Positions 27,315 to 35,975 are shown, counted from the stretch's first letter. The stretch: 64,000 nt of DNA from Pseudomonas brassicacearum (GCF_000585995.1 NZ_CP007410.1:4181430-4245429), one strand, 5' to 3'. A program made the numbers and translations. The notes: a model not told the origin generated them from the letters alone.

Positions 27315-27862
27315 GGTTTGACGCCGAGGAATTTCTGCCGCCAGAACTGGGCCTGGTCTTCGGTCATGCCTTGGGCTTTGACGGCGTTGTCGAGTTCGAC
27401 GGCTTGCTCTTGCAGCAGGCGTTCGCGGGTGGCTTTTTCGATGGATTGGCGCTCTTTGACGCTGAGGGTCCGGGCTTCCATGGTGGCTTTGGCGGCGCGG
27501 GCCAGCGCGGAGACTTCAGCGACGGTGACATCGTCTTTTTCGTGGGCGCCCATGGCGGCCTGGTAGGTCAGGGTCGAGATGGCTTCGACCAGTAAGGCGC
27601 CGGTTTTGTCTGAGGCGTCTTCACCGAAGGCGCCGACGAAGGCTTCGGCCATTTCGCGCTGCTGACGGGCTTTGTCGATGAGTTCGTCGAAGCCCAGTTT
27701 GAAGCGCCCCAGGGCGCTGCGACTGGGGGCTTTGTCGTCGGGGAAGCGCTTTTGGATGTCGGCGAGCATGTCGTCGAGCGTCAAGCGATCCTCGCGCAGG
27801 AGCTTTTGTATGTAGGCCTTGACCCGCGGTGGCAGGCGGTTGATGGAGGATTTTCCGGCCAT
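27311..27862 (-). CDS. Mu gp27-like protein (DUF3486), small terminase candidate
   Basis: 183 residues from ATG 27862 (MAGKSSINRLPPRVKAYIQKLLRE); a longer frame extends upstream but is compositionally a shadow. The helix-turn-helix-like N-terminus, an AKTFPDDKAPSRSALGRFK-like region and the acidic helices that follow match DUF3486. Genes of this family sit directly before the large terminase and probably form the DNA-recognising small subunit. Its stop overlaps the terminase start. Confidence 0.85.
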   Translation of the reverse strand: MAGKSSINRLPPRVKAYIQKLLREDRLTLDDMLADIQKRFPDDKAPSRSALGRFKLGFDELIDKARQQREMAEAFVGAFGEDASDKTGALLVEAISTLTYQAAMGAHEKDDVTVAEVSALARAAKATMEARTLSVKERQSIEKATRERLLQEQAVELDNAVKAQGMTEDQAQFWRQKFLGVKP

Positions 27863-27864
27863 GG

Positions 27865-28158
27865 TCAGGCCCCCGGGCGTTTGATGCCGGGCACGCGGGC
27901 GCGGCCGGCGGCGATGTCTTGGCCGCGTTCGGTGAGGGTGGCGACCAGCACCGGGCCGATGTCGGCGAGGGTTACGGCGCCCTGTTCGGCGAGCCATTGC
28001 AGTTCGGTTTTGACTTGGTCGCGGCTGGCGGTGTGGCCGAAGTTGTCGAGGGCGGTGTTGAGGACGGAGCTGTTGGCGCGGTAGCCGGGCATTTCAACCA
28101 GCAGCCGCAAGATGACCAGGCGCATGTCGTGGCGCAGGTAATCGGCATAGGGGGTCAT
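27865..28158 (-). CDS. Winged-helix phage protein (Mu gp26-like)
   Basis: 97 residues. LRHDMRLVILRLLVEMPGYRANSSVLNTALDNFGHTASRDQVKTELQWLAEQGAV reads as a winged helix and is typical of the VpaChn25_0724-type family found at the gp26 place of Mu-like phages. Overlaps the DUF2730 gene by four bases. Role unknown, perhaps DNA binding in packaging. Confidence 0.8.
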   Translation of the reverse strand: MTPYADYLRHDMRLVILRLLVEMPGYRANSSVLNTALDNFGHTASRDQVKTELQWLAEQGAVTLADIGPVLVATLTERGQDIAAGRARVPGIKRPGA

Positions 28159-28460
28159 GTTTTTTCTCGCAGCAGGTAGTCGTTGATGCGGTCGAGCGAC
28201 CGGGCCAAGGGGCTGAGGGCGTCTTTGACGCCGGTGAGTTCGGCGCGGATGGCTTTCATGTCGCCCAACAGGTCGGTGACCGCTGATGAGTCTGGCAGGT
28301 GCCGGACGTGTTCCTCGAGGGCGACGATGCGGGTGCGCAGTTCAAGCAGTTCTCGGGCGCTGGCGGTGTGGCGGTTGGTGATCCAGGTGTAGAGGGCCAG
28401 TATGGTGAGGACCAGCCATTGCACGGTCTGGAAGCCGAAGTTGAGTTCATTGAGGTTCAT
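28155..28460 (-). CDS. DUF2730 family protein (Mu gp25-like)
   Basis: 101 residues: one N-terminal membrane helix (TVQWLVLTILALYTWI) and then a coiled coil (ELLELRTRIVALEEHVRHL ... DLLGDMKAIRAELTGVKDAL). This architecture is characteristic of DUF2730 in Mu-like phages. It lies between the holin-like gene and gp26 homologue. A role in lysis control has been suggested by position only. Confidence 0.82.
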   Translation of the reverse strand: MNLNELNFGFQTVQWLVLTILALYTWITNRHTASARELLELRTRIVALEEHVRHLPDSSAVTDLLGDMKAIRAELTGVKDALSPLARSLDRINDYLLREKT

Positions 28461-28476
28461 TCAACGCTCCGCAGGT

Positions 28477-28695
28477 TTAGTGCTGTGGTGGTCGGTCTGG
28501 CCCTTGTTTGATCAGGCGTGCGACGAACAGGAGGATGGCCAGTGCGCTGTTGAGGGTGGCGTAGGCCTTGGGGGTTAGCTGGGGCTGCCAGAGGGGCAAT
28601 AGTTCCAGTTGGGCGAACCCTGCCAGGACGATGACTAGGCCGATCTGGAGGCTGTAGAGCTTGTAGCCGTGGCGCCAATCGCTGATGAGTCTCAT
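28477..28695 (-). CDS. Holin-like small membrane protein
   Basis: 72 residues with two hydrophobic segments (LYSLQIGLVIVLAGFAQLELL and LNSALAILLFVARLI) and a charged C-terminus, starting MRLISDWRHGYK. It lies directly after the lysin gene (overlap of four bases) and before DUF2730, the normal place for a holin. It would make holes in the inner membrane at the end of the lytic cycle. Confidence 0.7.
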   Translation of the reverse strand: MRLISDWRHGYKLYSLQIGLVIVLAGFAQLELLPLWQPQLTPKAYATLNSALAILLFVARLIKQGPDRPPQH

Positions 28696-29192
28696 ACGGG
28701 CGCCCCCTTGAGTTGGCCGTGGACAACACCGCGCTCGATGCCGGCCAGTGATAGGCCGTCGGCAATGATGGTGTCGCCGTACCAGCGACCGCCCGGCAAG
28801 GGGCCTGGGCCGTTTTCGTGGCGGATGATGACGGTGACCAGGGCGCGCATGATGTCGAAGTCGTAGACGTCGACGCTGGCCGCATCGGGGTCGAGGCCCA
28901 GGGCGCGCGCGACGCTGATGATGTAGGCATCGGTGTTGTTTTCTGAGGGCGGCGCCCAGCGTTCGATGATTTCGCGCACGGTGTCGATGGGGCTGCCGTC
29001 GGCGGCGCGGCGTTTGTCTTGGTAGGTGATGAGGACGCGGGCGATGGCGCGGATGCCCCAGCGTGGGTTGATGTATTGGACGTATTGGTTGTCGGTCTGG
29101 GCGGTGGCCATGCCTTGCCAGCGGACGCGATGGGTGTGGCGGATGTTGCCGGGGTTGTAGTTGCGGATGCCGCGGGGGTGTTCGGGTCGCAT
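28692..29192 (-). CDS. Putative endolysin / virion-associated lysin
   Basis: 166 residues, GGAGG upstream of the ATG. RGIRNYNPGNIRHTHRVRWQGMA, YINPRWGIRAIARVLITYQ and ERWAPPSENNTDAYI are the signature of a phage family often labelled structural protein; the fold resembles lysozyme-like enzymes and its place beside a holin argues for peptidoglycan cleavage. No signal peptide, so holin-dependent release is likely. First gene of the leftward late operon. Confidence 0.7.
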   Translation of the reverse strand: MRPEHPRGIRNYNPGNIRHTHRVRWQGMATAQTDNQYVQYINPRWGIRAIARVLITYQDKRRAADGSPIDTVREIIERWAPPSENNTDAYIISVARALGLDPDAASVDVYDFDIMRALVTVIIRHENGPGPLPGGRWYGDTIIADGLSLAGIERGVVHGQLKGAPV

Positions 29193-29719
29193 GGGGGATG
29201 CCTCCAGTCGTGGCGCCCCTTGGGTTGGGGCGCTGGATGTGCTCAGGCCGCTATGGTGGGTGGCGTGGGCTGGAGGGGCTTTTAATCGGGTTTAGGGAGT
29301 GGTCGGGACTGGGCTTACTCGCGATAACTCAACAGTTCTTCCTTGGTTGGTAGTTGAAATGGTTGGAGCCGTGCGCGTCGTAACGTGACTGGAGGAGATC
29401 GACCCAGTGCAGCCTTTCGGAACCGGCAGAAGTCGGCCAAAATTCGCCAGTCGCGAAGTGCTATCGCCTCTGCTCTGGCTATTTTCACGAAGCGGTCTAG
29501 GATCATCTAGACGTGTTGCGGATTCCCAGAGGCCGGCTTTGCCCAAGACATATATTTTTATATTGGATATCGTTGATGGCGGTATGAGTTATTCAGTAAA
29601 TATTCGGCATGTATCTGTGTGGTTGGCTGGGAAAATTCAAAGGTAATTATTGGCGTTACAAAAATACAGGCCAGTTTCGGCTATAAGTATCTCAAAGCCA
29701 ATGGATTAAGAGGATGAAT
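29193..29719. promoter_or_regulatory. Late-operon leader and start of island C
   Basis: About 520 bases. Near the late operon, a 7-bp GC-rich hairpin (29213-29219 with 29227-29233) lies in the leader of the lysin gene. A leftward frame at 29315-29506 (LDRFVKIARAEAIALRDWRILADF ... LPTKEELLSYRE) looks protein-like but has no good start, so it may be a gene remnant. The late promoter, presumably under Mor control, should lie here; no clear site was identified. Confidence 0.4.
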
Positions 29720-30655
29720 ATGAAAAAGTTGCGTCTGTGTGTCTTGCTTATTTTTGCAGTGATTTCCCAAGGATGTGCCGACTCAATTCATTACAAGAAA
29801 ATTGGGGAGCAAAACGAAGGAGATACGCCTGGAGGGCCAGGCACTCCTAATCATGTGTTTGACGGAGAAAGAGAAGGAGCAGGTACAAAAGGAAGTTCAA
29901 AGCTAGGACGGTCCGAGGATCTGCGAGAAGAAGCTGAAAGACGAGCGGCTGTAGAAGCAGAAAAAAAGGCGAAGGCTGCTGCAGTCGCAGCAGCATTGGC
30001 AGCTGAGCAAGCCGCCGCGATAAAAAGGAATGCCGCAGCAATCGAGGCTGTAAAGGCTGCCGAACTAGCCAAAGCGAGGAGCATTTGGCAGAAGGCACTT
30101 GATGCCCTAGTCAATCTATTAAACTCGCCACCAATCCTAGAAAAAGACGCTGATAGAATAACAAGTGAATTAGCGACGAGTTACGGTAATTTGAGCAGTT
30201 GGCCAATGCCACCAGACCCCGCGATAGGCCGCTATATCGGCGGCGGCGGTGCAATTCTAGATGTAGCAGTTTGGGTTAAAGATTACATTACGTTAACAAG
30301 AGTTGTCGAAAAAGTTGAAGCCTTTCGAAAAAGTCTCCGTAGGGACGAAATTGTTAACGTCGCGATCTCTGTAACTAAGGAGGGGGATGTTTCGGTGACC
30401 CGATTGATTGGGGGCAATAGGGAAGTATGGAGCGCCCCAGAAACAAGGACTCAGTTCACAATAATATCGGGATACCCCTCTCCAAAAGGTGTTGAAAAAA
30501 TTTTTAAGAGCTCCGGCCAAAGCAAGCTGGAGGAAGAAATATTTTACAGTGAGTTGGCTACAGTCACAAGGAAGGTTATAAATGAAAACCAAATGAGAAC
30601 CAAAGATGAAATCGAGAAAGCCATAAAGGAACTTAGGCAGAACGAGCCGATTTGA
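29720..30655 (+). CDS. Cargo lipoprotein with alanine-rich coiled coil
   Basis: 311 residues from ATG 29720 (AAGAGG upstream; an ATG at 29714 is too close to that site). MKKLRLCVLLIFAVISQGC is a lipoprotein signal with Cys at the expected place. Residues of about 70-125 form a long Ala/Glu/Lys coiled coil (EEAERRAAVEAEKKAKAAAV and so on), as in colicin or TolA-like stalks. The C-terminal domain has a WVKDYITLTRVVEKVEAFR helix and two beta strands. AT-rich. Rightward, alone between lysis and immunity genes. Function not known. Confidence 0.65.
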   Translation: MKKLRLCVLLIFAVISQGCADSIHYKKIGEQNEGDTPGGPGTPNHVFDGEREGAGTKGSSKLGRSEDLREEAERRAAVEAEKKAKAAAVAAALAAEQAAAIKRNAAAIEAVKAAELAKARSIWQKALDALVNLLNSPPILEKDADRITSELATSYGNLSSWPMPPDPAIGRYIGGGGAILDVAVWVKDYITLTRVVEKVEAFRKSLRRDEIVNVAISVTKEGDVSVTRLIGGNREVWSAPETRTQFTIISGYPSPKGVEKIFKSSGQSKLEEEIFYSELATVTRKVINENQMRTKDEIEKAIKELRQNEPI

Positions 30656-30809
30656 ATAAGCTGCGAATTACTAGGTGCTATTCGAAAGTTATGCCCCTAC
30701 TGAGATAAAATATTGATCGCGTGCACCATTAACCGAATCGCCCCCCATGACCGCTTTATGGCCGATTTCTGCCTATCTTCACCTGCATCGACGAGTTGTT
30801 CTAAGCCGA

Positions 30810-31409
30810 TCATGGCTGATACGTACGCTGGCCAATCCGTCGTGTTTTGTCGGTCGTTGGCGTAGCGGTTTCGACCGAGGGATCCGCGCTTTGCAGGCAG
30901 TCAGCTCGGTTGAGGGTGTATTCATCCAAGTGGCTTTGGATCGAGCCGGGAATCACCTCTGTACCGCCTTGGCGAGCGGCAGTCACTTGGGCCTGCCACC
31001 AGCTGTTGGCAAAGACGGCCGCCGAGGTACACTTGCCTAAGGGCTGAAACACGGAGCGACCGAATTGCGCGTAGCCCTCTTTAAGCAATGATTTGAATAC
31101 TTGGCTATGAGCGGCCAGTTCATGGGGCTGGTTGGCCTTGAGTAGGTGCATCCCTTCAGTCATCGCGCTGTCCAGCTGCGATAGGTACCAGATTGCACTG
31201 TTCAAGGCCTGTGTACTGGCGCGGTTGTGTTGGGCTGTGGGGGGCAGTACTTCAGTTTCGATGCCTGGTGCGGGAGCACTCGGTTCGGGTTTGTTCGGCA
31301 GGAATGCGTATGCCATGAGGTTTGCGATGATCAACCAGCCGACGATCAATGCGATTTTTTCGGCGGCGGGCCGATCTTTCCAAGGTGTGGTGTGTTTTTT
31401 CTCAGACAT
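30810..31409 (-). CDS. Single-pass membrane protein of the prophage immunity region
   Basis: 199 residues with a strong AAGGAGG ribosome site. A cytoplasmic N-terminus (SEKKHTTPWKDRPAAEK), one helix (IALIVGWLIIANLMAYAFL), then a periplasmic region with helices and three Cys. Family not recognised. It is co-directional with 31484-31969 and the repressor, so may be expressed from the lysogen and act as an exclusion or lysogenic conversion protein. Confidence 0.65.
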   Translation of the reverse strand: MSEKKHTTPWKDRPAAEKIALIVGWLIIANLMAYAFLPNKPEPSAPAPGIETEVLPPTAQHNRASTQALNSAIWYLSQLDSAMTEGMHLLKANQPHELAAHSQVFKSLLKEGYAQFGRSVFQPLGKCTSAAVFANSWWQAQVTAARQGGTEVIPGSIQSHLDEYTLNRADCLQSADPSVETATPTTDKTRRIGQRTYQP

Positions 31410-31483
31410 TGAAACCTCCTTTTAAAGTGTCTTTGGTCGTCCCTGACCGTTAAAGCTGGCGGCTACAGCGCGGTCTGCCGGTC

Positions 31484-31969
31484 TTATTTGTGTGATGCCA
31501 TGATGGCGAATGCAAAGAAACCGAAAACACCTGTAATGCCTAATGCCCAAGGTTTTAATGTTTCAGGCAGAAAGTCCCTGACAAGAAAGCTCAGCGCCGC
31601 GATGCCCATGCAGCCGCCAAAGACTTTCAACATTTGTAGGTTGTTTCGCTCTTGGCGTGCCCGTTCTTTTTCGTGCTCTGCAACTTTGTCGTGACGGTGC
31701 AGGTTGTAGTCACAGTGCATGCACAGTTGGGTGTAACGCCAGGTGCAGCGGTGACATTGCGGGCATTCTCGGGCGCGGTCACTGCCCTCTGGTGGGGGCT
31801 CTTTAGCGGTCTTTATGTCAAAGGTCTGGTGGCCGAGGTTGATGTGTCCCCGGTTGCCTTTGATTTTGATGGTGAGTTCGTGATCTTTTCCATCCCTGGG
31901 GAGGCTTTCAATTTCCTCAGAAAGCCTGGCTGAAAGATTTTTTACCAGGGCTTCGTCCTCGCTTCGCAT
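31484..31969 (-). CDS. Zinc-ribbon and two-helix membrane protein
   Basis: 161 residues, AAGGAG upstream. Residues of about 70-90 hold CPQCHRCTW and CMHCDYNLH, a four-cysteine zinc ribbon; a charged linker follows and then two membrane helices (FGGCMGIAALSFLVRDFL and PWALGITGVFGFFAFAIMA). Seen in Pseudomonas prophages next to repressors, role unknown. Located between the repressor and 30810-31409 in the same direction, 17 bases from the repressor stop. Confidence 0.65.
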   Translation of the reverse strand: MRSEDEALVKNLSARLSEEIESLPRDGKDHELTIKIKGNRGHINLGHQTFDIKTAKEPPPEGSDRARECPQCHRCTWRYTQLCMHCDYNLHRHDKVAEHEKERARQERNNLQMLKVFGGCMGIAALSFLVRDFLPETLKPWALGITGVFGFFAFAIMASHK

Positions 31970-31986
31970 ACAGCTCCTTTGCTATT

Positions 31987-32403
31987 TCAGCGATTTACTA
32001 CCAACTTCAATATTCGCTCAACGCGTGGTTGATCAAATCCTTGATCGTCACCCAGCGCGTTGTAGACCTCTGCGGCCACTTCGGCCAGTTTTTTGGCCGG
32101 CCAGCGCCGACCGGCTTGTTTGGCGGCCGCTTCTAGCATTTCGATGATTCGGCCGAGCTTCTCGCTATCGATGGGTGCCCATGCGCTAGGCGACGTGGCG
32201 GCGATTTTTTGCCCGGTAATGATGAAGTACGTATCAGCACCGGCTTCGGCGATGGCGGCTAGGTAGTTTGCGTCGGGCACGCGTTCATCTGCTTCGTAGA
32301 GCATCTGCGTTTTCTTTGTCACGCCGGCCAGTGCCGCGAAGTCGGTCTGGTTGAGGCCAAGTCGTGTTCGTTCTGAGCGCAGTCGCTCACAAAAAGAAAC
32401 CAT
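31987..32403 (-). CDS. XRE-family prophage repressor
   Basis: 138 residues. FCERLRSERTRLGLNQTDFAALAGVTKKTQMLYEADERVPDANYLAAIAEAG is a canonical XRE helix-turn-helix (residues 5-55). The C-terminal part is short and helical and lacks a LexA-type Ser/Lys protease, so control of induction is not by self-cleavage. It should hold the lytic genes off by binding the paired AACC-N4-GGTT sites at 32398-32444; one overlaps its own start codon. Confidence 0.85.
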   Translation of the reverse strand: MVSFCERLRSERTRLGLNQTDFAALAGVTKKTQMLYEADERVPDANYLAAIAEAGADTYFIITGQKIAATSPSAWAPIDSEKLGRIIEMLEAAAKQAGRRWPAKKLAEVAAEVYNALGDDQGFDQPRVERILKLVVNR

Positions 32404-32409
32404 TCGGTT
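32398..32409. promoter_or_regulatory. Operator 1 (AACC-N4-GGTT)
   Basis: Inverted repeat AACC ATTC GGTT spanning the start codon of the repressor gene. Same half-sites as operator 2, 33 bp away centre to centre, about three helical turns. Binding here would block repressor translation or transcription (self-limitation). Confidence 0.65.
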
Positions 32410-32421
32410 ACCAAAAACCCT

Positions 32422-32452
32422 TTGAAAAGGAACCGATTGGTTCCATCATAAA
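32422..32452 (+). promoter_or_regulatory. Early promoter with operator 2 in its spacer
   Basis: A -35-like TTGAAA (32422-32427) and -10-like CATAAA (32447-32452, spacing 19; shifted alternatives give 17-18) face the early genes. A perfect 16-bp palindrome, GGAACC GATT GGTTCC (32429-32444), fills the spacer and contains AACC-N4-GGTT like operator 1. Repressor bound here would exclude RNA polymerase. Confidence 0.6.
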
Positions 32453-32524
32453 TTCACACCGTCCTACCACGAACGGCAACTTAATCGGCACCCCAGCGGT
32501 GCCAGCAGCCCCCGGAGTGAACCC

Positions 32525-32761
32525 ATGGCGCTACGTACAGCAGATCAGGCCCGAGCGGAGCTCAAGGCCAAAGGTGTTTCGATTACCCAATGGGCAATCG
32601 CCAATCGTTTTTCACCCAACCTGGTGTTCGAGGTGTTGGGTGGACGCAAGAAATGTGTAAGGGGTCAGGCCCACGAGATCGCGATCAAACTGGGTCTTAA
32701 AGCCGGAGAAATTTGTACTGATCCGGCGACGGCCCTTGAGCTCAACCGTTTTGTGGCGTGA
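32525..32761 (+). CDS. Small HTH DNA-binding early protein (Ner/Cro-like place)
   Basis: 78 residues, GGAG upstream. RTADQARAELKAKGVSITQWAIANRFSPNLVFEVLGGRKKCVRGQAHEIAIKLGLK is a helix-turn-helix of the kind found beside phage repressors. As first early gene it likely turns down the repressor and early promoters during lytic growth, as Ner does in Mu. Divergent from the repressor with about 120 bases of operator DNA between. Confidence 0.8.
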   Translation: MALRTADQARAELKAKGVSITQWAIANRFSPNLVFEVLGGRKKCVRGQAHEIAIKLGLKAGEICTDPATALELNRFVA

Positions 32762-32978
32762 GGCTCGTGATGAAAAATCATATCGGCTATTCGGAATCTA
32801 CCGTTTTAAAACCTACGTCGTGTGGGGGCGCAGGGCAAAAAAAGAGTTTTCCTACAAAAAAACCACCAATTCACACCTTTTTCGTTGTTTCCACTTTTTG
32901 CCTGAACCCATTGCCACTCAATGCCACCGGTACTGAGGGTGTCAATTTACCTGAAATGTCTGAGCCGGAGGCGAGGTT
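32762..32978. other. Short intergenic gap in the early region
   Basis: 217 bases with A-rich runs and no convincing gene or strong hairpin. Could contain a second early promoter before the winged-helix gene; none assigned. Confidence 0.3.
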
Positions 32979-33281
32979 ATGAATCGTTCGGGGTCGGCTG
33001 CTGCACGCGTTTTGCGTGCGCTGAAGGCGTTGAAGGGCCACACGGTGACGGGTTTGAGTAATACGGAGTTGGCGCAGCTGACGCAGGACAGTCCCTGCAA
33101 TATCACGCGGGCCATGCAAACCCTGATTGAGGAAGGTCTGGCGGTGAAGCTGGATAACGGCCGCTTTGCTCACTCGGTGGGTGTGTTGCAGATCGCGCAG
33201 GCGCATGCCGAGCACATGGCCCGTTTGACGGAGCGTATGCAGGAAATCAATCAGCGTATTGCCGCTGGGTCGATCGTTTAA
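32979..33281 (+). CDS. Winged-helix early regulator
   Basis: 100 residues, GGAGG upstream. AAARVLRALKALKGHTVTGLSNTELAQLTQDSPCNITRAMQTLIEEGLAVKLDNGRFAHS is an IclR/MarR-like winged helix, followed by a helical tail (AEHMARLTERMQEINQRIAAG). Heads the operon with the transposition genes, nine bases before the next start. It may control transposition or early transcription. Confidence 0.75.
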   Translation: MNRSGSAAARVLRALKALKGHTVTGLSNTELAQLTQDSPCNITRAMQTLIEEGLAVKLDNGRFAHSVGVLQIAQAHAEHMARLTERMQEINQRIAAGSIV

Positions 33282-33290
33282 GGAGGTTGT

Positions 33291-34217
33291 ATGGCACGGA
33301 GCAAGAGCATACCCGTGGAGACGCTGGCGCTGCCTGTTTTGGATGGGGTGATGTTGACGGCTGATCAGAACGCGATGGCTGCGCTTCACGCCTCGCACAG
33401 TGAAGAGCGTGACACGGTGAATCAGTTGCTGGGGCAGGCGCAAATGGCCGGCGTGTTTGAGGCGTTTTCCCGCACGGTGCGGACTTCGAAGTTGGCATTT
33501 GTGAAGGAGAAGAAGCTGTATCGAGGGCTGGCCGGGCGCAAAAGTCCGCACGGTGCGCAGGTGTTGAGCGGTACGTGGGAGGAGTTTTGCGGGCTGCTGG
33601 GGCGTTCGGTTGATCAGGTGGATCGGGATATCGCGAACCTGCGGGCCTTCGGTGAGGAGGCGCTGGATTCGATGTCGCGTATGGGGATCGGTTATCGCGA
33701 GCTGCGCCAGTATCGGCGTTTGCCGCAGGACCAGCAGGCAGCGCTGATTGAAGTGGCGAAAGCCGGTGACAAGGAGGCGTTTGTTGATCTTGCTGAGGAG
33801 ATGATTGCCAAGCACACCCAGGAGAAGGAGCTGTTAGACCGGCGCCTTGATGAGATGAAGGCTGATTACACCGCGCAGAGCGAGGTGATGGCGAAGAAGA
33901 CCGGTGAGTTGGATAAGGCTCGGCGGGAGTTGGAGGTATCCCGTAAGCGAGTCCAGGCGATGTCTGCGGATGAAGTGGCGAAGGCTTTGCGCGGGGAAGT
34001 GGCGGCGATCGCTTATGAGGCAGAGGCCAGTGTGTTGGGACCATTGCGCGAGGGGTTTGCGAAGCTGGAGGCGTTGGCTGTCGGTGGTGAGGATCACCGT
34101 GTCTTTAAAGCCGGTTTGATTCGGCAATTGGAGATCACGCTGGGGGCGGTTCGCAGTGAGTTCAACTTGCCAGATCAGGCGGATGGCGTGGCCTGGATGA
34201 CGCCTGCGGAGGCCTGA
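33291..34217 (+). CDS. Early protein with central coiled coil, upstream of transposase
   Basis: 308 residues, AAGGAGG upstream. The first half has a helix-turn-helix-like region (GTWEEFCGLLGRSVDQVDRDIANLRAFGEEAL ... GIGYRELRQYRRLP), the second a long coiled coil (residues of about 165-240, EMKADYTAQSEVMAKKTGELDKARRELE). This shape recalls plasmid KfrA-like DNA-binding proteins and is regular in transposable phages just before the transposase gene. Specific role unknown; a transposition cofactor is likely. Confidence 0.7.
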   Translation: MARSKSIPVETLALPVLDGVMLTADQNAMAALHASHSEERDTVNQLLGQAQMAGVFEAFSRTVRTSKLAFVKEKKLYRGLAGRKSPHGAQVLSGTWEEFCGLLGRSVDQVDRDIANLRAFGEEALDSMSRMGIGYRELRQYRRLPQDQQAALIEVAKAGDKEAFVDLAEEMIAKHTQEKELLDRRLDEMKADYTAQSEVMAKKTGELDKARRELEVSRKRVQAMSADEVAKALRGEVAAIAYEAEASVLGPLREGFAKLEALAVGGEDHRVFKAGLIRQLEITLGAVRSEFNLPDQADGVAWMTPAEA

Positions 34218-34220
34218 TTG

Positions 34221-35975
34221 ATGAATCCGGTACACATTGAGCAGTTGATGCAGGTCGCACAGCGCGCTGATGCGGCTGTGCATGGTGAGCGTACGGCTAT
34301 TTACGAAGCTGGGGCGCTAGCGTTGGGGGTTTCGATTTCTACTCTGCAACGCCAGTTGAAGGCGGTGCGTTTGGCGAAGCCGCGAAAGCGGCGCAGCGAT
34401 GCGGGTTGCAGTGCGTTGCCGCTTGAGGAAGCGCGGTTGATTTCGGCGGTGTTGTTGGAGTCCATCCGGGCGAACAATAAGCAGTTGTCGACGATTGTGC
34501 GGGCCGTTGAGCGCTTGCGCAGTAATAATTTGGTGATGGCTGGCCGGGTGGATGAGGAAACGGGGGAGTTTCGACCGTTGAGTCGCAGTGCGATCAGCCG
34601 GGCGTTGCGCGCTTATAAGTTGCACCCCGAGCAGTTGCTGCAGGACGCTCCGGCGGTGTCGTTGGCGAGTCAGCATCCCAATCATGTTTGGCAGATTGAT
34701 GCTTCGATCTCGACGCAGTTTTATCTGGCCGATGATGGCGCTCGGGTGATGAATAAGGCCGAGTTTTACGACGGCAAGCCCGCGAATCTGAAGAAGATCG
34801 AACGCCAGCGGCTGTGGCGGTACGTGATTACCGATCATACGAGCGGCACGCTGTATGTGGAGTATGTGTTGGGGGCGGAGTCGGCTGAGAACTTGTGCAG
34901 TGTGTTGATTAATGCGATGCAGAAGCGCAGCGAGTCGGACCCTTTTCATGGGGTGCCTTGGGTGTTGATGACGGACCCTGGGGCGGCGATGACGAGTGGT
35001 ATTTTTCGCAATCTTTGCCGTGTTCTGTCGGTTGATTTGATGATTCATAGGCCCGGGAATGCGCGGGCCAAGGGTCAGGTTGAGCAGGCCCACAATATTG
35101 TCGAGCGTGAGTTTGAGAGTGCTCTGAAGTTTCAGGCTGCCACGAGTCTGGAGCAGATCAATGCATGGGCCGGTCAGTGGATGCGGTATTTCAATGCGAC
35201 GTCGATTCATACCCGCACGCGGCGTACTCGGTATGGCGTTTGGCAACTGATTAAGCAGGAGCAACTGCGGCTGGCGCCCAGCGTTGAGGTGTGTCGCGAG
35301 TTGGCGGTGAGCACGCCGGAAAACCGCAAGGTGAGCAATTTGCTGAGGGTTTCGTTTCGGGGCGCGCAGTTTGATGTGAGTTCAGTGCCGGATGTGATGG
35401 TGGGTGATCAGTTGCTGATCACTCGCAATTGCTGGCGCGATAAGGACTCGGCGATTGCGGTGCTGGTGGGCGATGACGGGCGCGAGTGCTATCACGTGAT
35501 CGAGCGCGTTGGGGTGGATGCGTTTGGGTTTGCCGAGACGTCTGCGATGCTCGGTGAGCGGTATAAGCGCCACGCTGAGACGCCGGCCCAGGTGTCGCGC
35601 AAGGTGTTGGAGCAGCTTGCGACGGGTACGAGCAATCAGGCCGACGCGCAGGCCGCCCGCAAATCGAAGGCTGTGCCGTTTGGTGGGCTGATCGATCCGC
35701 ATAAGCATGTCAATGACACCGTGTTGCCGGCTTATCTGCCGCGGCGCGGTACGCATCTGGATTTTACTGCTCCCACTGTTGAGATTGCCCCGCTGAGTCA
35801 TGTTGAGGCGGCGAAGCTTCTGCGTCCGCGTTTGGGCAATCTTTGGTCGGCTCAGACGTTTGGTTGGTTGCTGACGCGGTTTCCAGAGGGTGTTCCCCAC
35901 GAACAGATTGAGGCGGTTGAGGCTGAGTTGAAGCGGCCCGCTGAGGTCATGCGCCATTCGATTGGAGTTGAGTGA
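34221..35975 (+). CDS. Phage DDE transposase (Tn552/BcepMu type)
   Basis: 584 residues from ATG 34221. N-terminal HTH (LALGVSISTLQRQLKAV) for end binding; catalytic core with HPNHVWQIDAS (first Asp), PWVLMTDPGAAM (second Asp) and NARAKGQVEQAHNIVEREF (Glu); a C-terminal beta-barrel-like part (VMVGDQLLITRNCW) and a region contacting the ATPase. It performs both integration and replicative transposition of the phage. Overlaps the ATPase start (TGATG). Confidence 0.92.
   Translation: MNPVHIEQLMQVAQRADAAVHGERTAIYEAGALALGVSISTLQRQLKAVRLAKPRKRRSDAGCSALPLEEARLISAVLLESIRANNKQLSTIVRAVERLRSNNLVMAGRVDEETGEFRPLSRSAISRALRAYKLHPEQLLQDAPAVSLASQHPNHVWQIDASISTQFYLADDGARVMNKAEFYDGKPANLKKIERQRLWRYVITDHTSGTLYVEYVLGAESAENLCSVLINAMQKRSESDPFHGVPWVLMTDPGAAMTSGIFRNLCRVLSVDLMIHRPGNARAKGQVEQAHNIVEREFESALKFQAATSLEQINAWAGQWMRYFNATSIHTRTRRTRYGVWQLIKQEQLRLAPSVEVCRELAVSTPENRKVSNLLRVSFRGAQFDVSSVPDVMVGDQLLITRNCWRDKDSAIAVLVGDDGRECYHVIERVGVDAFGFAETSAMLGERYKRHAETPAQVSRKVLEQLATGTSNQADAQAARKSKAVPFGGLIDPHKHVNDTVLPAYLPRRGTHLDFTAPTVEIAPLSHVEAAKLLRPRLGNLWSAQTFGWLLTRFPEGVPHEQIEAVEAELKRPAEVMRHSIGVE

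Noticed and set aside
34317..35264. 315-codon leftward open frame
   Set aside because: Antisense to the transposase; Arg/His/Gln-rich text typical of shadow frames.
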